The translations under genes were made by a program, and so were the position numbers. This document shows, piece by piece, positions 23,263 to 35,684 of a DNA stretch of 64,000 bases (its first letter is position 1; every line of letters begins with the position of its first letter). Source of the DNA: Siphonodentalium dalli (Eukaryota; Mollusca; Scaphopoda; Gadilida; Siphonodentaliidae); assembly GCA_032622095.1 (NCBI GenBank), contig CP136061.1:53021762-53085761 (forward strand), written 5' to 3'. The notes under the pieces are model-generated. The model saw only the letters and a program-made list of their open reading frames with translations, was not told where the DNA came from and ran no database searches.

Positions 23263-24222
23263 CTCCGTCAAACGTATCTTGCCCACTGAACTATATGGTA
23301 TAGTATCCCAAGTAGGAGGGGTTAACTCTCTGAGTTGAAAAAAACGTACGGAAATTCTATGGTACATATCTTCTGTCATGTTCATGACCCGTGTAATCAC
23401 GTGGTTTCTGACACGGAGTGAAAGAACCGCCATATTTTTTATCCCTCCTCACAGGACGGGTGCTAAAAAGAATCTCTCACAAAGAATATGAAGCTAAGTT
23501 GCAGTTTGTATAGCAAAAACAGTTTTGTTTTTGTTTTATACGAACAACATTATTTCTTTGCTTATAGGTGAAAATTATGTAACGATTCACATAAAGATTA
23601 CGACGGTTTGTTCCGAATATAAGAATTTCGGAATCGGATGACTCGTTTCGTTTTAACCGACTTTGTCTTCCATAATTTTAATCGGTCAATGATTTAATAT
23701 CCGTTTTCTGTGCAGACAATGCAACGTTTCTGGCCTATTAAAGGCAGAACATTCGAGGCACCATTGGATATGACTAAAGACGCTGATCGTTTTCTTTATA
23801 ACAAATCTATGGCATACAGGTGACGTGTTATTTAAGTTACCACGTGCGTTGACGGTGGTTAAAGGTATCACGAAATTAGGTGACTTATTTTCGAGTTCAT
23901 TTTTTCGTTTGACGGCTTTCTTTATACGTTGACAATCATCGTCTGGTGTACAACTGACGGACAAACCAGTGTTTAAACGCTTGTGAAATAGGCTGATAGG
24001 ATTGTAAAATCCCGAATGTCACTTTGAACCTGTTTCACCCTGGATGATTAACAATGGGGCCGTTACTGCCTTGGTTGCCACATGGTAACATAACACAACA
24101 GGTGTATTTGTGATTGTTCGCAATCACATTAATTACTTTCACAGGACTGTTAATCGTTAGTCGTTAGTCGTTAGTCGTTAGTCGCTTCCCTCGTTTCGAG
24201 GTCCCAAGAGTTGAGAACGAAA

Positions 24223-24325
24223 GTCGATATATAGGGTTCCTCTAATTTGCGTAATTAGCACTCGAAGCGATAGTCACACCACACAGGACGCGGGTTGGGG
24301 CTACCCATTGAACCCGTAGCTCACA
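24223..24325 (+). repeat. ~100-bp internal direct repeat, copy 1 of 3
   Basis: Copies at 24223-24325, 24689-24790 and 25823-25925 share gcgtaattagcactcg, gcgatagtcacacca and gcgggttggggctacccat. They are internal to DIRS-like element 1. Nearby at 24152-24184 the 7-bp motif gttagtc is repeated about five times. Confidence 0.85.
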
Positions 24326-24688
24326 CGAGTTGCTTCCCCTAGGACACGGACAAACTCGCGGGGAAGGATCCAGAGAATTTTTGTTTGGGGACACCTGTTC
24401 TGTATTGGAGTATGTGCCCATATAACTTTGGATGTTAAAATATTCAGTACTGGATACTTGATTGTGCAAATAAAGGCTCCATATTATAGACTATATATCA
24501 TCTGCAGGTTGATGATTTGCATTTCTAGGACATTTTGTTGAATTGTAGAAAAATTCCTTGAAAATATGGAAGATCCAACTGGAATAAATACTATCTACAT
24601 GGAATTTGGGGACATTTGAATCTCTATAGTTTGGGCACCCAAACCTGTAACAGGTATCAAAACATCCCTGTATCCTTCTCTGACTTGC

Positions 24689-24790
24689 CGATATATCGTG
24701 TTCCTCTAATTGGCGTAATTAGCACTCGGGGCGATAGTCACACCAAACAGGCGCGGGTTGGGGCTACCCATTGAACCCATGAGTCACAGT
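24689..24790 (+). repeat. ~100-bp internal direct repeat, copy 2 of 3
   Basis: Second copy of the 24223-24325 segment, with the same ggttggggctacccattg ending. Confidence 0.85.
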
Positions 24791-25822
24791 GCGCTCCCTG
24801 GACTATCGAATGGGACGTCAATCTGCTTCTGCGGGTCGACTGTTGACGTGCCCCGGACGGCTGTGACCACTGAGCTCTACTAAAACACTCGACACACGCC
24901 GTCCATCGCTACAAGTCGTCATCTCGGGGTCAGCGCGGCCGGGGGATACACCCTCGGTGATCCCTGACCATGCTCTCCGGTGCCTTATGATCATAGTGTG
25001 TGGAAATTTGGGCTAAAATTACTAGTCGAATGGCCATTTTACTTTGTCTCATTTAAATTAGGAGACTTTTTCTCAAATTGTTACATTTACGCAATTATTT
25101 GGCACCTGAAAGTTTATCCTCCATGCCTTCTGCCCCAGCTGGGCTTGGAATGGGATCACAGTTCACAGGCTTGTTTCCTCCTTATTATAAGTCACCACTT
25201 CCGGGGGCTTGGCTGACAGGTTACTGGCCGCATTCTGGCCAACAGCTGCCAGTAACTTCGGGTTTGATTTTAAATGAAAACAAAAGATCTTATTCCCTGA
25301 CGCCATTATAGCAGGAAGCTTGGTTGGGAACTGGTACCTACTAACCTCCCATCGCCAGTTCGGTCGGTGGGATATCGGGATCGGTCCTGCTGCTGCTCCA
25401 CCCCGAGATGTACAGGCTCTGGACATTCCTCCGGGGTCCCCAATGACCAGACCTCACATGCAATTCGAAATGAAGCTTGTCGTGGTGTATTGTGCTGTTA
25501 ACACTCCATCGACGGATGGAGATCAGGATCAGATCGAGCAGTCGCTCCAGCACGAGGTGAAAGGGCTTTCGACATTCCTTTCGGGTCACCTTTACATGCG
25601 CTTACGAGGGAGCTCAGTTAGTTGTTCAGTGTTCTCTGATGCAGCCAAGCGCAGGAAGAAAATTAATGTCGAATTTTGATTAGCAAATAACCTCAGATTG
25701 ACATGATTTGATAGCATTGTTCTACAATCATTTACAATTTAACAGAACATCAGAGTGCTTTCCCTTGTTTCGAGGGTTCCAAGGAAGAGATAGAAACCTT
25801 TACGACCAGGACACTGTCACTT

Positions 25823-25925
25823 GTCGATGTATAGTGTTCCCTTCATTGGCGTAATTAGCACTCAGGATGATAGTCCCACCAAACAGGTCGCGGGTTGGGG
25901 CTACCCATCGAACCCATTGGCCGCA
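25823..25925 (+). repeat. ~100-bp internal direct repeat, copy 3 of 3
   Basis: Third, more diverged copy. It ends gctacccatcgaaccc. Confidence 0.8.
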
Positions 25926-26359
25926 TTTGGTGGGCTTTCTGGACTTTCGACAGGGACTCCAAGTCGGATACTACGGGACGACGGTTGGCATACCTTGGGA
26001 CAGTCAAATGAGGAAATAGGATTCAAGTTGCATGGCTTTTGTTAGCATTTGGGTAGCAACTTGCCCTGTGATGCCGGTCAGTTTGTACCCCGCCTAACGT
26101 CGTTAGAGATGGGTGGTTATGCCATCGGACTGCACACTTGGCGACCTGGGTTCGACCATCCTGAGAGGTATTCAACCATTTTACTGTTCTCGGGTTGGGA
26201 TGTGTTCAACTTCTTGCTTTATAAGTGGTTGCTTCTTTCCATGTTCCATCCAGCTCTTTCATGGTCACGGGCTTTGCTGGAGAATGTCTATAGTCATTAA
26301 TATCACTAGATTAGTACTAGTATATGACTCTCGCCCTTTCATTTTCCTGACTTTTTAAG

Positions 26360-26440
26360 ATGTGTTCTGGACTGGTTCGGGTGCTCGATAGGGTAAATAT
26401 TTACATCTCGATTTGGGACGCAAGAATCAGAGATAACCAA
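26360..26440 (-). repeat. Fragment of dispersed repeat family R
   Basis: tggactggttcgggtgc and aaatatttacatctcgat match the complement of the right half of 36059-36433, joined with a deletion between. Confidence 0.4.
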
Positions 26441-27453
26441 GCATACATGCTTTATCTCCGACCTCGCTGTGTTTCCGTAATAGATACGAATGACATATAT
26501 TTTGTCTTCAGGTTGCTTTCAGTGCTAACTCAACATGGATTTCACTTTTGTTGTCCAGTCATACATAGATGAGTCCATTATCCATGGTTCGACATATGCT
26601 CAATTTCAGAACACTGTTGACAAGAGGTCTAGTTCAGCACCCCACTCGGTCCTTTGCTGACCTCAGCGATTGCCAATGCAGGATAATGTTGCACCTGTGG
26701 GGCAGCATATGAATCGTGTTGGGCACAATTCATAAAGTTTTATTACATACCTGCCGTCGGTTTATGCTGGTTTTGGGCTTGTGCCACAATCCTGATGCAT
26801 CGTTAGTCCAATTTTTGTTTTTGTGGATTTCCACCTTAACGACATTGGAATTTCGGTTCCTGGCTGCCTTTCTGTCATGGATTCAGTAGCCTGTGATTGG
26901 TCAGTTGGGTTTAACTGTGTTGGTGGGCATTTCCACATTTGGGAACGTCATCGGGGAAAAATGTCATGGCTTATTACATCTTAGTCGGTCATATCTCGAA
27001 CTCCAGGCTTCAAACTAAGTTTTCTGCTGTGAAACTCCAATTCTGAGCCCTGTTATTCATACGGCCTGAGCCTTGCAACGTATGTCTGTGTAATACCCAT
27101 TCGCTTCCCGGTCAGGCTATTGGTTAATGATACCCCCTCCTTATCGACAATGGCATGTCTCCAATTAGTTGGTGTCGGGCCCTTTCTTGGGAGCTTGCAG
27201 CTGGTTTTTCATCGTGCTCTCATCGGGTACTGGGACACGGCCCAACCCACTCAAGATTTGGGTCGGGGGTTGGTTCTATTGTTTTTAAGGGGGGTCTTCA
27301 TTATTACTTGCGGCTTTTGCTGCCTGGGTTAGCCTGTTAGGTGCGGTATTAGTATTGAGCCATCCCTGGGTTTATAATACCCGGCTGGGGATTTCTTGTC
27401 AACGGGTATTTTTCTATTTCCATTTCCTTAGAACATGGATGCTTCTCCCCTTT

Positions 27454-27469
27454 GGGGGGGGGGGGGGGG
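27454..27469. repeat. Poly-G tract in DIRS-like element 1
   Basis: Sixteen consecutive G residues, about 380 bp before the internal complementary region. Confidence 0.9.
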
Positions 27470-27685
27470 TGTTACCCGTACCTTTCCCGGCAAGTACTCG
27501 GCTGATATATTATTAGCCCTAAGTTCCGATGCGAATGTCGTATCCATCTCCAGGTCTTATGAAGCTATTTACTTTACTTGCAGGGGTCATAAACTCTTAA
27601 GTGGCCACTTTTTGTTCGTTTGTGAGTGCTGACAGGTATTAGTTTAGGATGGAATATTACATTGGCTTATGGTCCTATTGTGCAT

Positions 27686-27756
27686 GTGTGTATATATATA
27701 TATATGTATATACATATATATCTATATGTCTGTGCATGTGTATGTATATATTGTAG
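27686..27756. repeat. (TA/TG)n microsatellite
   Basis: Alternating tatatatatgtatatacata and tgtgcatgtgtatgt runs. It explains the unusual tyrosine- and isoleucine-rich open frame here, which is not a gene. Confidence 0.85.
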
Positions 27757-27845
27757 GTTATCAGGTCAATCCAGTTCTTTGATTCAGATGCATAGCGGTG
27801 TTTTAGTTTCCTCGTGGCCTCCACCTGTTAGAAAATTCTATGCTT

Positions 27846-27944
27846 TACCATATAGTTCAGTGGGCAAGATACCTTTGACGGAGATACAATATTTTCCTTA
27901 AAAAGTAAAATATATATCTCCTAGAAGTATCTTGCCCACTGAAC
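27846..27944. repeat. Internal complementary region of DIRS-like element 1
   Basis: It reads gttcagtgggcaagata, cctttgacggagata, caatattttcctt, aaaagtaaaatatata, tctcctagaagtatcttgcc. It is the complement of the right outer end joined through TAT to the left outer end, as expected for a circle-junction copy. Confidence 0.78.
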
Positions 27945-28215
27945 GCTGAGCTCCCTCCCAGGGTTTCGCACCCACCCCGCTCACGAGGAATGTCCTACTG
28001 GGGATAAAAAATATGGCGGTTCTTTCACTCCGTGTAAGAAACCACGTGATTACACGGGTCATGAACATGACAGAAGATATGTACCATAGAATTTCCGTAC
28101 GTTTTTTTCAACTCGGAGAGTTAACCCCTCCTACTTGGGATACTATACCATATAGTTCAGTGGGCAAGATACTTCTAGGAGATATATATTTTACTTTTTC
28201 AGGAAAATATTGTAT

Positions 28216-29055
28216 TTCAAATATATCGGCCTACATTTAGAGGTGGTTAAAGATTGTGTCTCGTTGGATCAAGATAGTTACCTGAAGTGTCTGCAAGCAA
28301 TGACTATTTCAAAGGATCGCATAATGAGTAAAGAGGCGTCTTTAACATCTGAAGAAAAGACAATACTTCAATCAAAACTTGGACAACTGCTCTGGATAGC
28401 AGTTCAAACTCGACCAGACATTATGTATGACACGGCTGTCTTAACCTCGGAGCTGCAAAATCCTTCAGTAAAGCACATTCTGGCAATCAACAAAATAATA
28501 AAGAGAGTGAAGTCGGATAATGTGAAGCTGCTATTCAAGAAGTTTGACAACCCAGAAAACACAAGACTGCTAGTTTATAGTGATGCGTCTTTGGGAAACC
28601 TTTACGATGGCGGAAGCCAAGGTGGACATCTGATCATGATAACGGACAACGAAACAGTTATACCAAATGCATGGCAATCAAAACGTATTCGTCGCATAGT
28701 CAGAAGTACCTTAGCTGCTGAAACGCTTGCGCTAGCAGATGGTATTGATGCAGCCATTCACACAGCTCAATTATACTCCGAAATAATGACAGGATCTGTA
28801 AATCCGAAATTCATCCCTATAGAGTGCGTTACAGACAACCATTCATTATACGATGCGCTAAAGTCTACGAACTATGTTTGCGAGAAACGTTTACGTATGG
28901 ACATTAACGGAATTCGAGAGCTGATCAGAAGTCGCCAGATAACTGAAGTTAAATGGAGCAAGTCGCAGTATCAGTTAGCTGACTGTCTGACCAAGAAAGG
29001 AGCATCATCTCTAGCCCTGCTCGGAGTGCTGGAGAGAGGATCGCTGCTGCAGTAA
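28216..29055 (+). pseudogene. pol: copia pol: end of reverse transcriptase and RNase H
   Basis: It resumes the same reading frame right after the DIRS-like insertion and its TAT. It includes KYIGLHLEV, the copia-typical GQLLWIAVQTRPDI, and RNase H with VYSDASLGN, the glutamate in LAAETLALADG and the aspartate in VTDNHSLYDAL, ending LADCLTKKGAS and a stop at 29053-29055. RNase H digests the RNA of the RNA-DNA hybrid during cytoplasmic reverse transcription. The purine tract and 3' LTR follow within 70 bp. It has no start of its own and is not expected to be expressed alone. Confidence 0.92.
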
Positions 29056-29121
29056 GACAATGACGGAGATGTAAATAAATGTACATAAAGTTGTAAATAG
29101 AACTTCTAGAAAGAGGGGAGT

Positions 29122-29349
29122 TGTTATAGTCAGCAATAGCAACCCTGATAACCTAAGAGAGATAACTCCACTTACCAGCTACCAATTAGTTGTTATTGTC
29201 AGCAGTAGCAACCTTGACAATCTAAGAGAGATAACTCCACCCACCAGCTACCTGATGACATCACAGGAAGGGAGGTCATTGTGTGATCACCCAAGGTGGA
29301 TGGACAGAAGTAGAAGCAGGAGACAACAAGTGTAAGTGTCTACTTAACA
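29122..29349 (+). repeat. 3' LTR of the copia element
   Basis: 228 bp from TGTTATAGTCAGC to CTACTTAACA, preceded by the purine tract agaaagaggggag. It is flanked downstream by TTACG, the target duplication. Confidence 0.92.
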
Positions 29350-29354
29350 TTACG

Positions 29355-29698
29355 AATAGGATAACAAGTCAATAGAATTGTGTTCTTTCTATCAGTTGTC
29401 GACGTCGTTTTGCCATATCCATAGTTACAATCGATCAATTACAGTTTCGAGAAAAGCATGGGCATGCAAGCTTTGTATGCAATCATCGAGCCGACAGTTG
29501 ACCAGAACTATACCAGCTATATCACCTAACTGTGAGTCGGAAGAAGTTTGAATGGCACTATTTTAATCACAAATGGACTTGTAGTTATTAATTCTGCAAA
29601 TTTTTTTGGACTGTATGAAAAATTTACAACTACTATAAGCTATTCGTAATTCTTATCGGTAGTATTTCAACATGTGAAAAGTGTCAATTCTTTTGTAT
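29355..29698. other. Non-coding stretch between copia and hAT-like elements
   Basis: Only the inverted single copy of the 28-bp repeat (about 29640-29690, taattcttatcggtagta) was recognised. Confidence 0.5.
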
Positions 29699-29706
29699 AA
29701 GTAGGT

Positions 29707-32700
29707 CAGGGTTCGCACTACCACTTGCCAAATTTGCTATGAATGGCAAAAATAATTCACATTTTGTAAAAAATATTTTCATTTGACAAAAGTTTTGGCA
29801 ACTCACTTATCAATTCACAAAGAAAGTTGTTGAACATATACCACTAATTTCACAATTACTATTGACTTAGGAAATGTTAACACTGCTATCATGATGTAGC
29901 ACTCTATTGAGCGATGGAAGGTTTAATCATGATGATGATGTTTACATAGCTAATCCTCTTTGTTTTGGGGTGCCATCCCGATGAAGCAGTCCTCCTACAA
30001 TTTTATTGTGATATATTTATTGTTCTATAATAATGAAAGTGTCAATGACACTGTAGCTCAACTTAGGTAGGGGAATAATTTAATGGTTGACAGTAAATGG
30101 AGGAATAGGAAAGGTGCTAATTGAAATGTCTAACATGCGCCAAAGGATTTAGTGATGCAAAGAGTAAAATACAAGATGGCTGCTGGTGGCCATTTTTTTT
30201 GGCCAATTGACCCCAAAAGAACTCGTTCCCATCTACGTATAATTGTTAACATCCATGACAAATTTTATGAAGATCTGACCAAAGCTACGACATACAAATT
30301 TCATGATGATCAGACGAACAGTACGACCTGTAGACCGCGCCAATGGATTGAATTTTGAAATCCAAGATGGCCGCTGGCAGCCATGTTTTTTGGCCGAATG
30401 ACCCCACAATGATTCGTTCCCATCTACATGTCAATGTCAACATTCATGACAAATTTAATAAATATCAGACCAAAGGTATGACCTGTAGCCCACGCCAAAG
30501 GATTTAGTCATGCAAAAAGTAAAATGCTGGTGGCAATGTTTTTTGACCGAATGACCCCAAAACGACTCGTTCCCATCTACATGTCATTGTTATAATTAAT
30601 GACAAATTTCATGACCATTTGACCAAAGCTACGACCTGTAGCCCGCACCAAAGGATTTAGTCATGCAAAGAGTAAAATCCAAGATGGCTGCTGGCGGCCA
30701 TGTTTTTTGACCAAATGACCCCAAAACGACTCGATCCCATCTACATGTCATTGTTATCATTCATGACAAATTTCATGATGATCAGACGAACAGTACGACC
30801 TGTAGCCCGCGCCAATGGATTGAATTTTGAAATCAAAGATGGCCACCAGCAGCCATGTTTTTTGGCCGAATGACCCGACAATGATTCGTTCCCATTTACA
30901 TGTCAATGTCAACGTTCATGACAAATTTTATAAAGATTAGACCAAAGGCAACCTATAGCCCGCGCCAAAGGATTTAGTCATGCAAAGAGTAAAATCCAAG
31001 ATGGCTGCTGGCGGCCATGTTTTTTGGCCGAACGACTCCAAAATCACTCGTTCCCATCTACATGTCATTATTAACATCAATGACAAATTTCATGATGATC
31101 AGACGAACAGTACGACCTGTAGCCCGCGCCAATGGATTGAATCTTGAAATCCAAGATGGCTGCCAGCGGCCATGTTTTTTGGCCGAATGACCCCAAAATT
31201 ACTCGTTCCCATCTACATGTCAATGTCAACATTCATGACAAATTTCATAAAGATCAGACCAAAGGTACGACCTGTAGCCCGCGCCAAAGGATTTAGTCAT
31301 GCAAAGAGTAAAATACAAGATGGCTGCTGGCGGCCATGTTTTTTGGCCGAACGACACCAAAATCACTCGTTCCCATCTACATATCATTATAAACATCACT
31401 GACAAATTTCATGATGATCAGGCGAACAGTACGATCTGTAGCCCGCACCAATGGATTGAATCTTGAAATCCAAGATGGCTGACAGCGGCCATGTTTTTAG
31501 GCCGAATGACCCCAAAATGACTCGTTCCCATCTCCATGTCAATGTCAACATTCATGACAAATTTCATAAAGATCAGACCAAAGGTACGACCTGTAGCCCG
31601 GGCCAAAGGATTTAGTCATGCAAAGAGTAAAATCCAAGATGGCTGCTGGCAGCCATGTTTTTCGGCCAAACAACTCCAAAATCACTCGTTCCCATCTACA
31701 TGTCATTGTTAACATCCATGACAAATTTCATGATGTTCCGATCAAAGCTACGACATGTAGCCCGCGCCAAAGGATTTAGTCATGCAAAGAGTAAAATCCA
31801 AGATGGCTGCTGGCGGCCATGTTTATTGGCCGAACGACCCCAAAATGACTCGTTCCCATCTACATGTCAATATTAACATCCATGACAAATTTCATGATGA
31901 TCAGACGAACAGTACGACCTGTAGCCCGCGCCAATGGATTGAATTTTGAAATCTAAGATGGCCGCCAGCGGCCATGTTTTTTGGCCAAATGACCCCACAA
32001 TGATTCGTTCCCATCTACATGTCAATGTCAACATTCATGACAAATTTCATAAAGATTAGACCAAAGGTACAACAACCTGTAGCCCGCGCCAAAGGATTTA
32101 GTCATGCAAAGAGTAAAATCCAAGATGGCTGCTGGCGGCCATGTTTTTTGGCCGAACGACACCAAAATCACTTGTTGCCATCTACATGTCATTATTAACA
32201 TCAATGACAAATTTCATGATGATCAGGCGAACAGTACGATCTGTAGCCCGCGCCAATGGATTGAATCTTGAAATCCAAGATGGCTGCCAGGGGCCATGTT
32301 TTTAGGCCGAATGACCCCAAAATGACTCGTTCCCATCTCCATGTCAATGTCAACATTCATGACAAATTTCATAAAGATCAGACCAAAGGTACGACCTGTA
32401 GCCCGGGCCAAAGGATTTAGTCATGCAAAGAGTAAAATCCAAGATGGCTGCTGGCAGCCATGTTTTTCGGCCAAACAACTCCAAAATCACTCGTTCCCAT
32501 CTACATGTCATTGTTAACATCCATGACAAATTTCATGATGTTCCGATCAAAGCTACGACATGTAGCCCGCGCCAAAGGATTTAGTCATGCAAAGAGTAAA
32601 ATCCAAGATGGCTGCTGGCGGCCATGTTTATTGGCCGAACGACCCCAAAATGACTCGTTCCCATCTACATGTCAATATTAACATCCATGACAAATTTCAT

Positions 32701-35676
32701 GATGATCAGACGAACAGTACGACCTGTAGCCCGCGCCAATGGATTGAATTTTGAAATCTAAGATGGCCGCCAGCGGCCATGTTTTTTGGCCAAATGACCC
32801 CACAATGATTCGTTCCCATCTACATGTCAATGTCAACATTCATGACAAATTTCATAAAGATTAGACCAAAGGTACAACAACCTGTAGCCCGCGCCAAAGG
32901 ATTTAGTCATGCAAAGAGTAAAATCCAAGATGGCTGCTGGCGGCCATGTTTTTTGGCCGAACGACACCAAAATCACTTGTTGCCATCTACATGTCATTAT
33001 TAACATCAATGACAAATTTCATGATGATCAGGCGAACAGTACGATCTGTAGCCCGCGCCAATGGATTGAATCTTGAAATCCAAGATGGCTGCCAGGGGCC
33101 ATGTTTTTAGGCCGAATGACCCCAAAATAATGACTCGTTCCCATCTACATGTCAATGTCAACATTCATGACAAATTTCATAAAGATCAGACCAAAGGTAC
33201 GACCTGTAGCCCGGGCCAAAGGATTTAGTCATGCAAAGAGTAAAATCCAAGATGGCTGCTGGCGGCCATGTTTTTCGGCCGAACGACCCCAAAATCACTC
33301 GTTCCCATCTACATGTCATTGTTAACATCCGTGACAAATTTCATGATGTTCCGATCGAAGCTACGACCTGTAGCCCGCGCCAAAGGATTTAGTCATGCAA
33401 AGAGTAAAATCCAAGATGGCTGCTGGTGGCCATGTTTATTGGCCGAACCCCAAAACGACTCGTTCCCATCTACATGTCAATATTAACATCCATGACAAAT
33501 TTCATGATGATCAGACGAACAGTACGACCTGTAGCCCGCGCCAATGGATTGAATCTTGAAATCCAAGATGGCTGCCAGCGGCCATGTTTTTTGGCAGAAT
33601 GACCCCAAAATGACTCGTTCCCATCTACATGTCAATGTCAACATTCATGACAAATTTCATAAAGATCAGACCAAAGGTACGACCTGTAGCCCGGGCCAAA
33701 GGATTTAGTCATGCAAAGAGTAAAATCCAAGATGGCTGCTGGCGGCCATGTTTTTCGGCCGAACGACCCCAAAATCACTCGTTCCCATCTACATGTCATT
33801 GTTAACATCCATGACCAATTTCATGATGTTCCGATCGAAGCTACGACCTGTAGCCCGCGCCAAAGGATTTAGTCATGCAAAGAGTAAAATCCAAGATGGC
33901 TGCTGGTGGCCATGTTTATTGGCCGAACAACCCCAAAATGACTCGTTCCCATCTACATGTCAATATTAACATCCATGACAAATTTCATGATGATCAGACG
34001 AACAGTACGACCTGTAGCCCGCGCCAATGGATTGAATTTTGAAATCTAAGATGGCCACCAGCGGCCATGTTTTTTGGCCGAATGACCCCACATTGATTCG
34101 TTCCCATCTACATGTCAATGTCAACATTCATGAAAAATTTCATAAAGATTAGACCAAAGGTACAACCTGTAGCCCGCGCCAAAGGATTTAGTCATGCAAA
34201 GAGTAAAATCCAAGATGGCTGCTGGTGGCCATGTTTTTTGGCCGAACAACTCCAAAATCACTCGTTCCCATCTACATGACAGTGTTAACATCCATGACAA
34301 ATTTCATAAACTTCCGACCAAAACAACGACCTGTAGCCCGCGCCAAAGGATTTAGTCATGCAAAGAGTAAAATCCAAGATGGCTGCTGGCAGCCATGTTT
34401 TTTGGCCGAACGACCCCAAAATCACTCGTTCCCATCTACATGTCATTGTTAACATCCATGACCAATTTCATGATGTTCCGATCGAAGCTACGACCTGTAG
34501 CCCGCGCCAAAGGATTTAGTCATGCAAAGAGTAAAATCCAAGATGGCTGCTGGTGGCCATGTTTATTGGCCGAACAACCCCAAAATGACTCGTTCCCATC
34601 TACATGTCAATATTAACATCCATGACAAATTTCATGATGATCAGACGAACAGTACGACCTGTAGCCCGCGCCAATGGATTGAATTTTGAAATCTAAGATG
34701 GCCACCAGCGGCCATGTTTTTTGGCCGAATGACCCCACATTGATTCGTTCCCATCTACATGTCAATGTCAACATTCATGAAAAATTTCATAAAGATTAGA
34801 CCAAAGGTACAACCTGTAGCCCGCGCCAAAGGATTTAGTCATGCAAAGAGTAAAATCCAAGATGGCTGCTGGTGGCCATGTTTTTTGGCCGAACAACTCC
34901 AAAATCACTCGTTCCCATCTACATGACAGTGTTAACATCCATGACAAATTTCATAAACTTCCGACCAAAACAACGACCTGTAGCCCGCGCCAAAGGATTT
35001 AGTCATGCAAAGAGTAAAATCCAAGATGGCTGCTGGCAGCCATGTTTTTTGGCCGAACGACCCCAAAATCACTCGTTCCCATCTACATGTCATTATTAAC
35101 ATCAATGACAAATTTCATGATGATCAGATGAACAGTACGACCTGTAGGCCGCGCCAATGGATTGAATCTTGAAATTCAAGATGGCTGCCAGCGGCCATGT
35201 TTTTTGGCCGAATGACCCAAAAATGACTCGTTCCCATCTACATGTCAATGTCAACATTCATGACAAATTTCATGAAGATCAGACCAAAGGTACAACCTGT
35301 AGCCCGCGCCAAAGGAAATTGTTGACGGACACACGGACACACGCACACACGGACACACGGACACACGGACGACGGACGCCAAACCATGGCAATAGCTCAA
35401 ACTTACAAGTAAGTTGAGCTAAAAATGAGGGACAATAATTATTAATAATTGACTGCTTCCAGGTCGTTATCACTACTTGCATCAACACCAGAATGAAAGA
35501 AAAATCTGATATGTCGACAAAGCTTACAAAAGTCGTCACACAGTTATTGTTAAAACATGAGACTCAATATTGCAGAAACCGATAGAATTTGGCAACTTCT
35601 AAAATAATTTGGCAAAAATAATTTTCATTTCGCAAAAGACTTGGCAAAAGGAAATTTCAGGCCAGCGCATACCCTG
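29707..35676. mobile_element. hAT-like element carrying a pearl-like tandem array
   Basis: The left end is CAGGGTTCGCACTACC; the right end (reverse complement) is CAGGGTATGCGCTGGCC. Flanking 8 bp are AAGTAGGT (29699-29706) and AATTAGGT (35677-35684), a 7/8 match, as expected for hAT. Both ends share aatttggca and aaaataattttcattt motifs. The array at about 30050-35430 is a separate insertion in its interior. Confidence 0.6.
30050..35430 (+). repeat. Pearl-like element: ~33 tandem ~160-bp units plus cacacgga microsatellite and end hairpin
   Basis: Units alternate between types marked gcgccaaaggatttagtcat and gcgccaatggattgaat; both continue aagatggctgc..gcggccatg, ctcgttcccatctacatg and atgacaaatttcat. 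The array ends in a gacacacgg microsatellite (about 35327-35370) then atagctcaaacttacaa / gtaagttgagct, a hairpin. tgtagctcaactta at the left edge (30052) is an inverted match to the right. Tandem core, ACGG-type microsatellite and short terminal inverted repeats resemble the bivalve pearl/Helentron-related elements. Open frames across it are repeat artefacts. Confidence 0.7.
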
Positions 35677-35684
35677 AATTAGGT

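Larger units (their letters stand above)
23263..28212 (+). mobile_element. DIRS-like element inserted in copia reverse transcriptase
   Basis: It is 4950 bp. Inverted terminal repeats lie at 23274-23445 and 28001-28172 (gtatcttgcccactgaac, aagtaggaggggttaac, atcacgtggtttct, ccgccatattttttatccc). The outer extensions are unequal: ctccgtcaaac on the left, acttctaggagatatata ... aggaaaatattg on the right. The internal complementary region is 27846-27944. TAT lies at 23260-23262 and 28213-28215, and removing element plus one TAT restores the copia frame exactly, which fixes the boundaries. This is DIRS-type architecture; no intact reverse transcriptase, methyltransferase or tyrosine recombinase frame was seen, so it is non-autonomous or decayed. 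Confidence 0.72.
19858..29349 (+). mobile_element. Ty1/copia LTR retrotransposon, 5'-truncated and interrupted
   Basis: It is flanked by the 5-bp target duplication TTACG (19853-19857 and 29350-29354). Order: truncated 5' LTR, gag, protease, integrase, reverse transcriptase (interrupted by a DIRS-like element), RNase H, purine tract aagaggggagt, 3' LTR. Integrase preceding reverse transcriptase defines copia rather than gypsy order. The shared LTR portion is identical, so the insertion was recent. It is defective because of lost 5' LTR sequence, leader and primer-binding site, a gag frameshift and the 4.95-kb insertion. Confidence 0.93.

Noticed and set aside
23263-28212. Ordinary TIR DNA transposon with a 3-bp duplication
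   Set aside because: The unequal outer extensions and the internal copy of the joined ends are not explained by a cut-and-paste element, but are expected for DIRS. I keep this as the main alternative.
30152-35417. Short plus- and minus-strand frames of 60-82 codons in the pearl-like array
   Set aside because: They recur with the tandem unit, start at an internal atgtttttt, and show no conserved family features.
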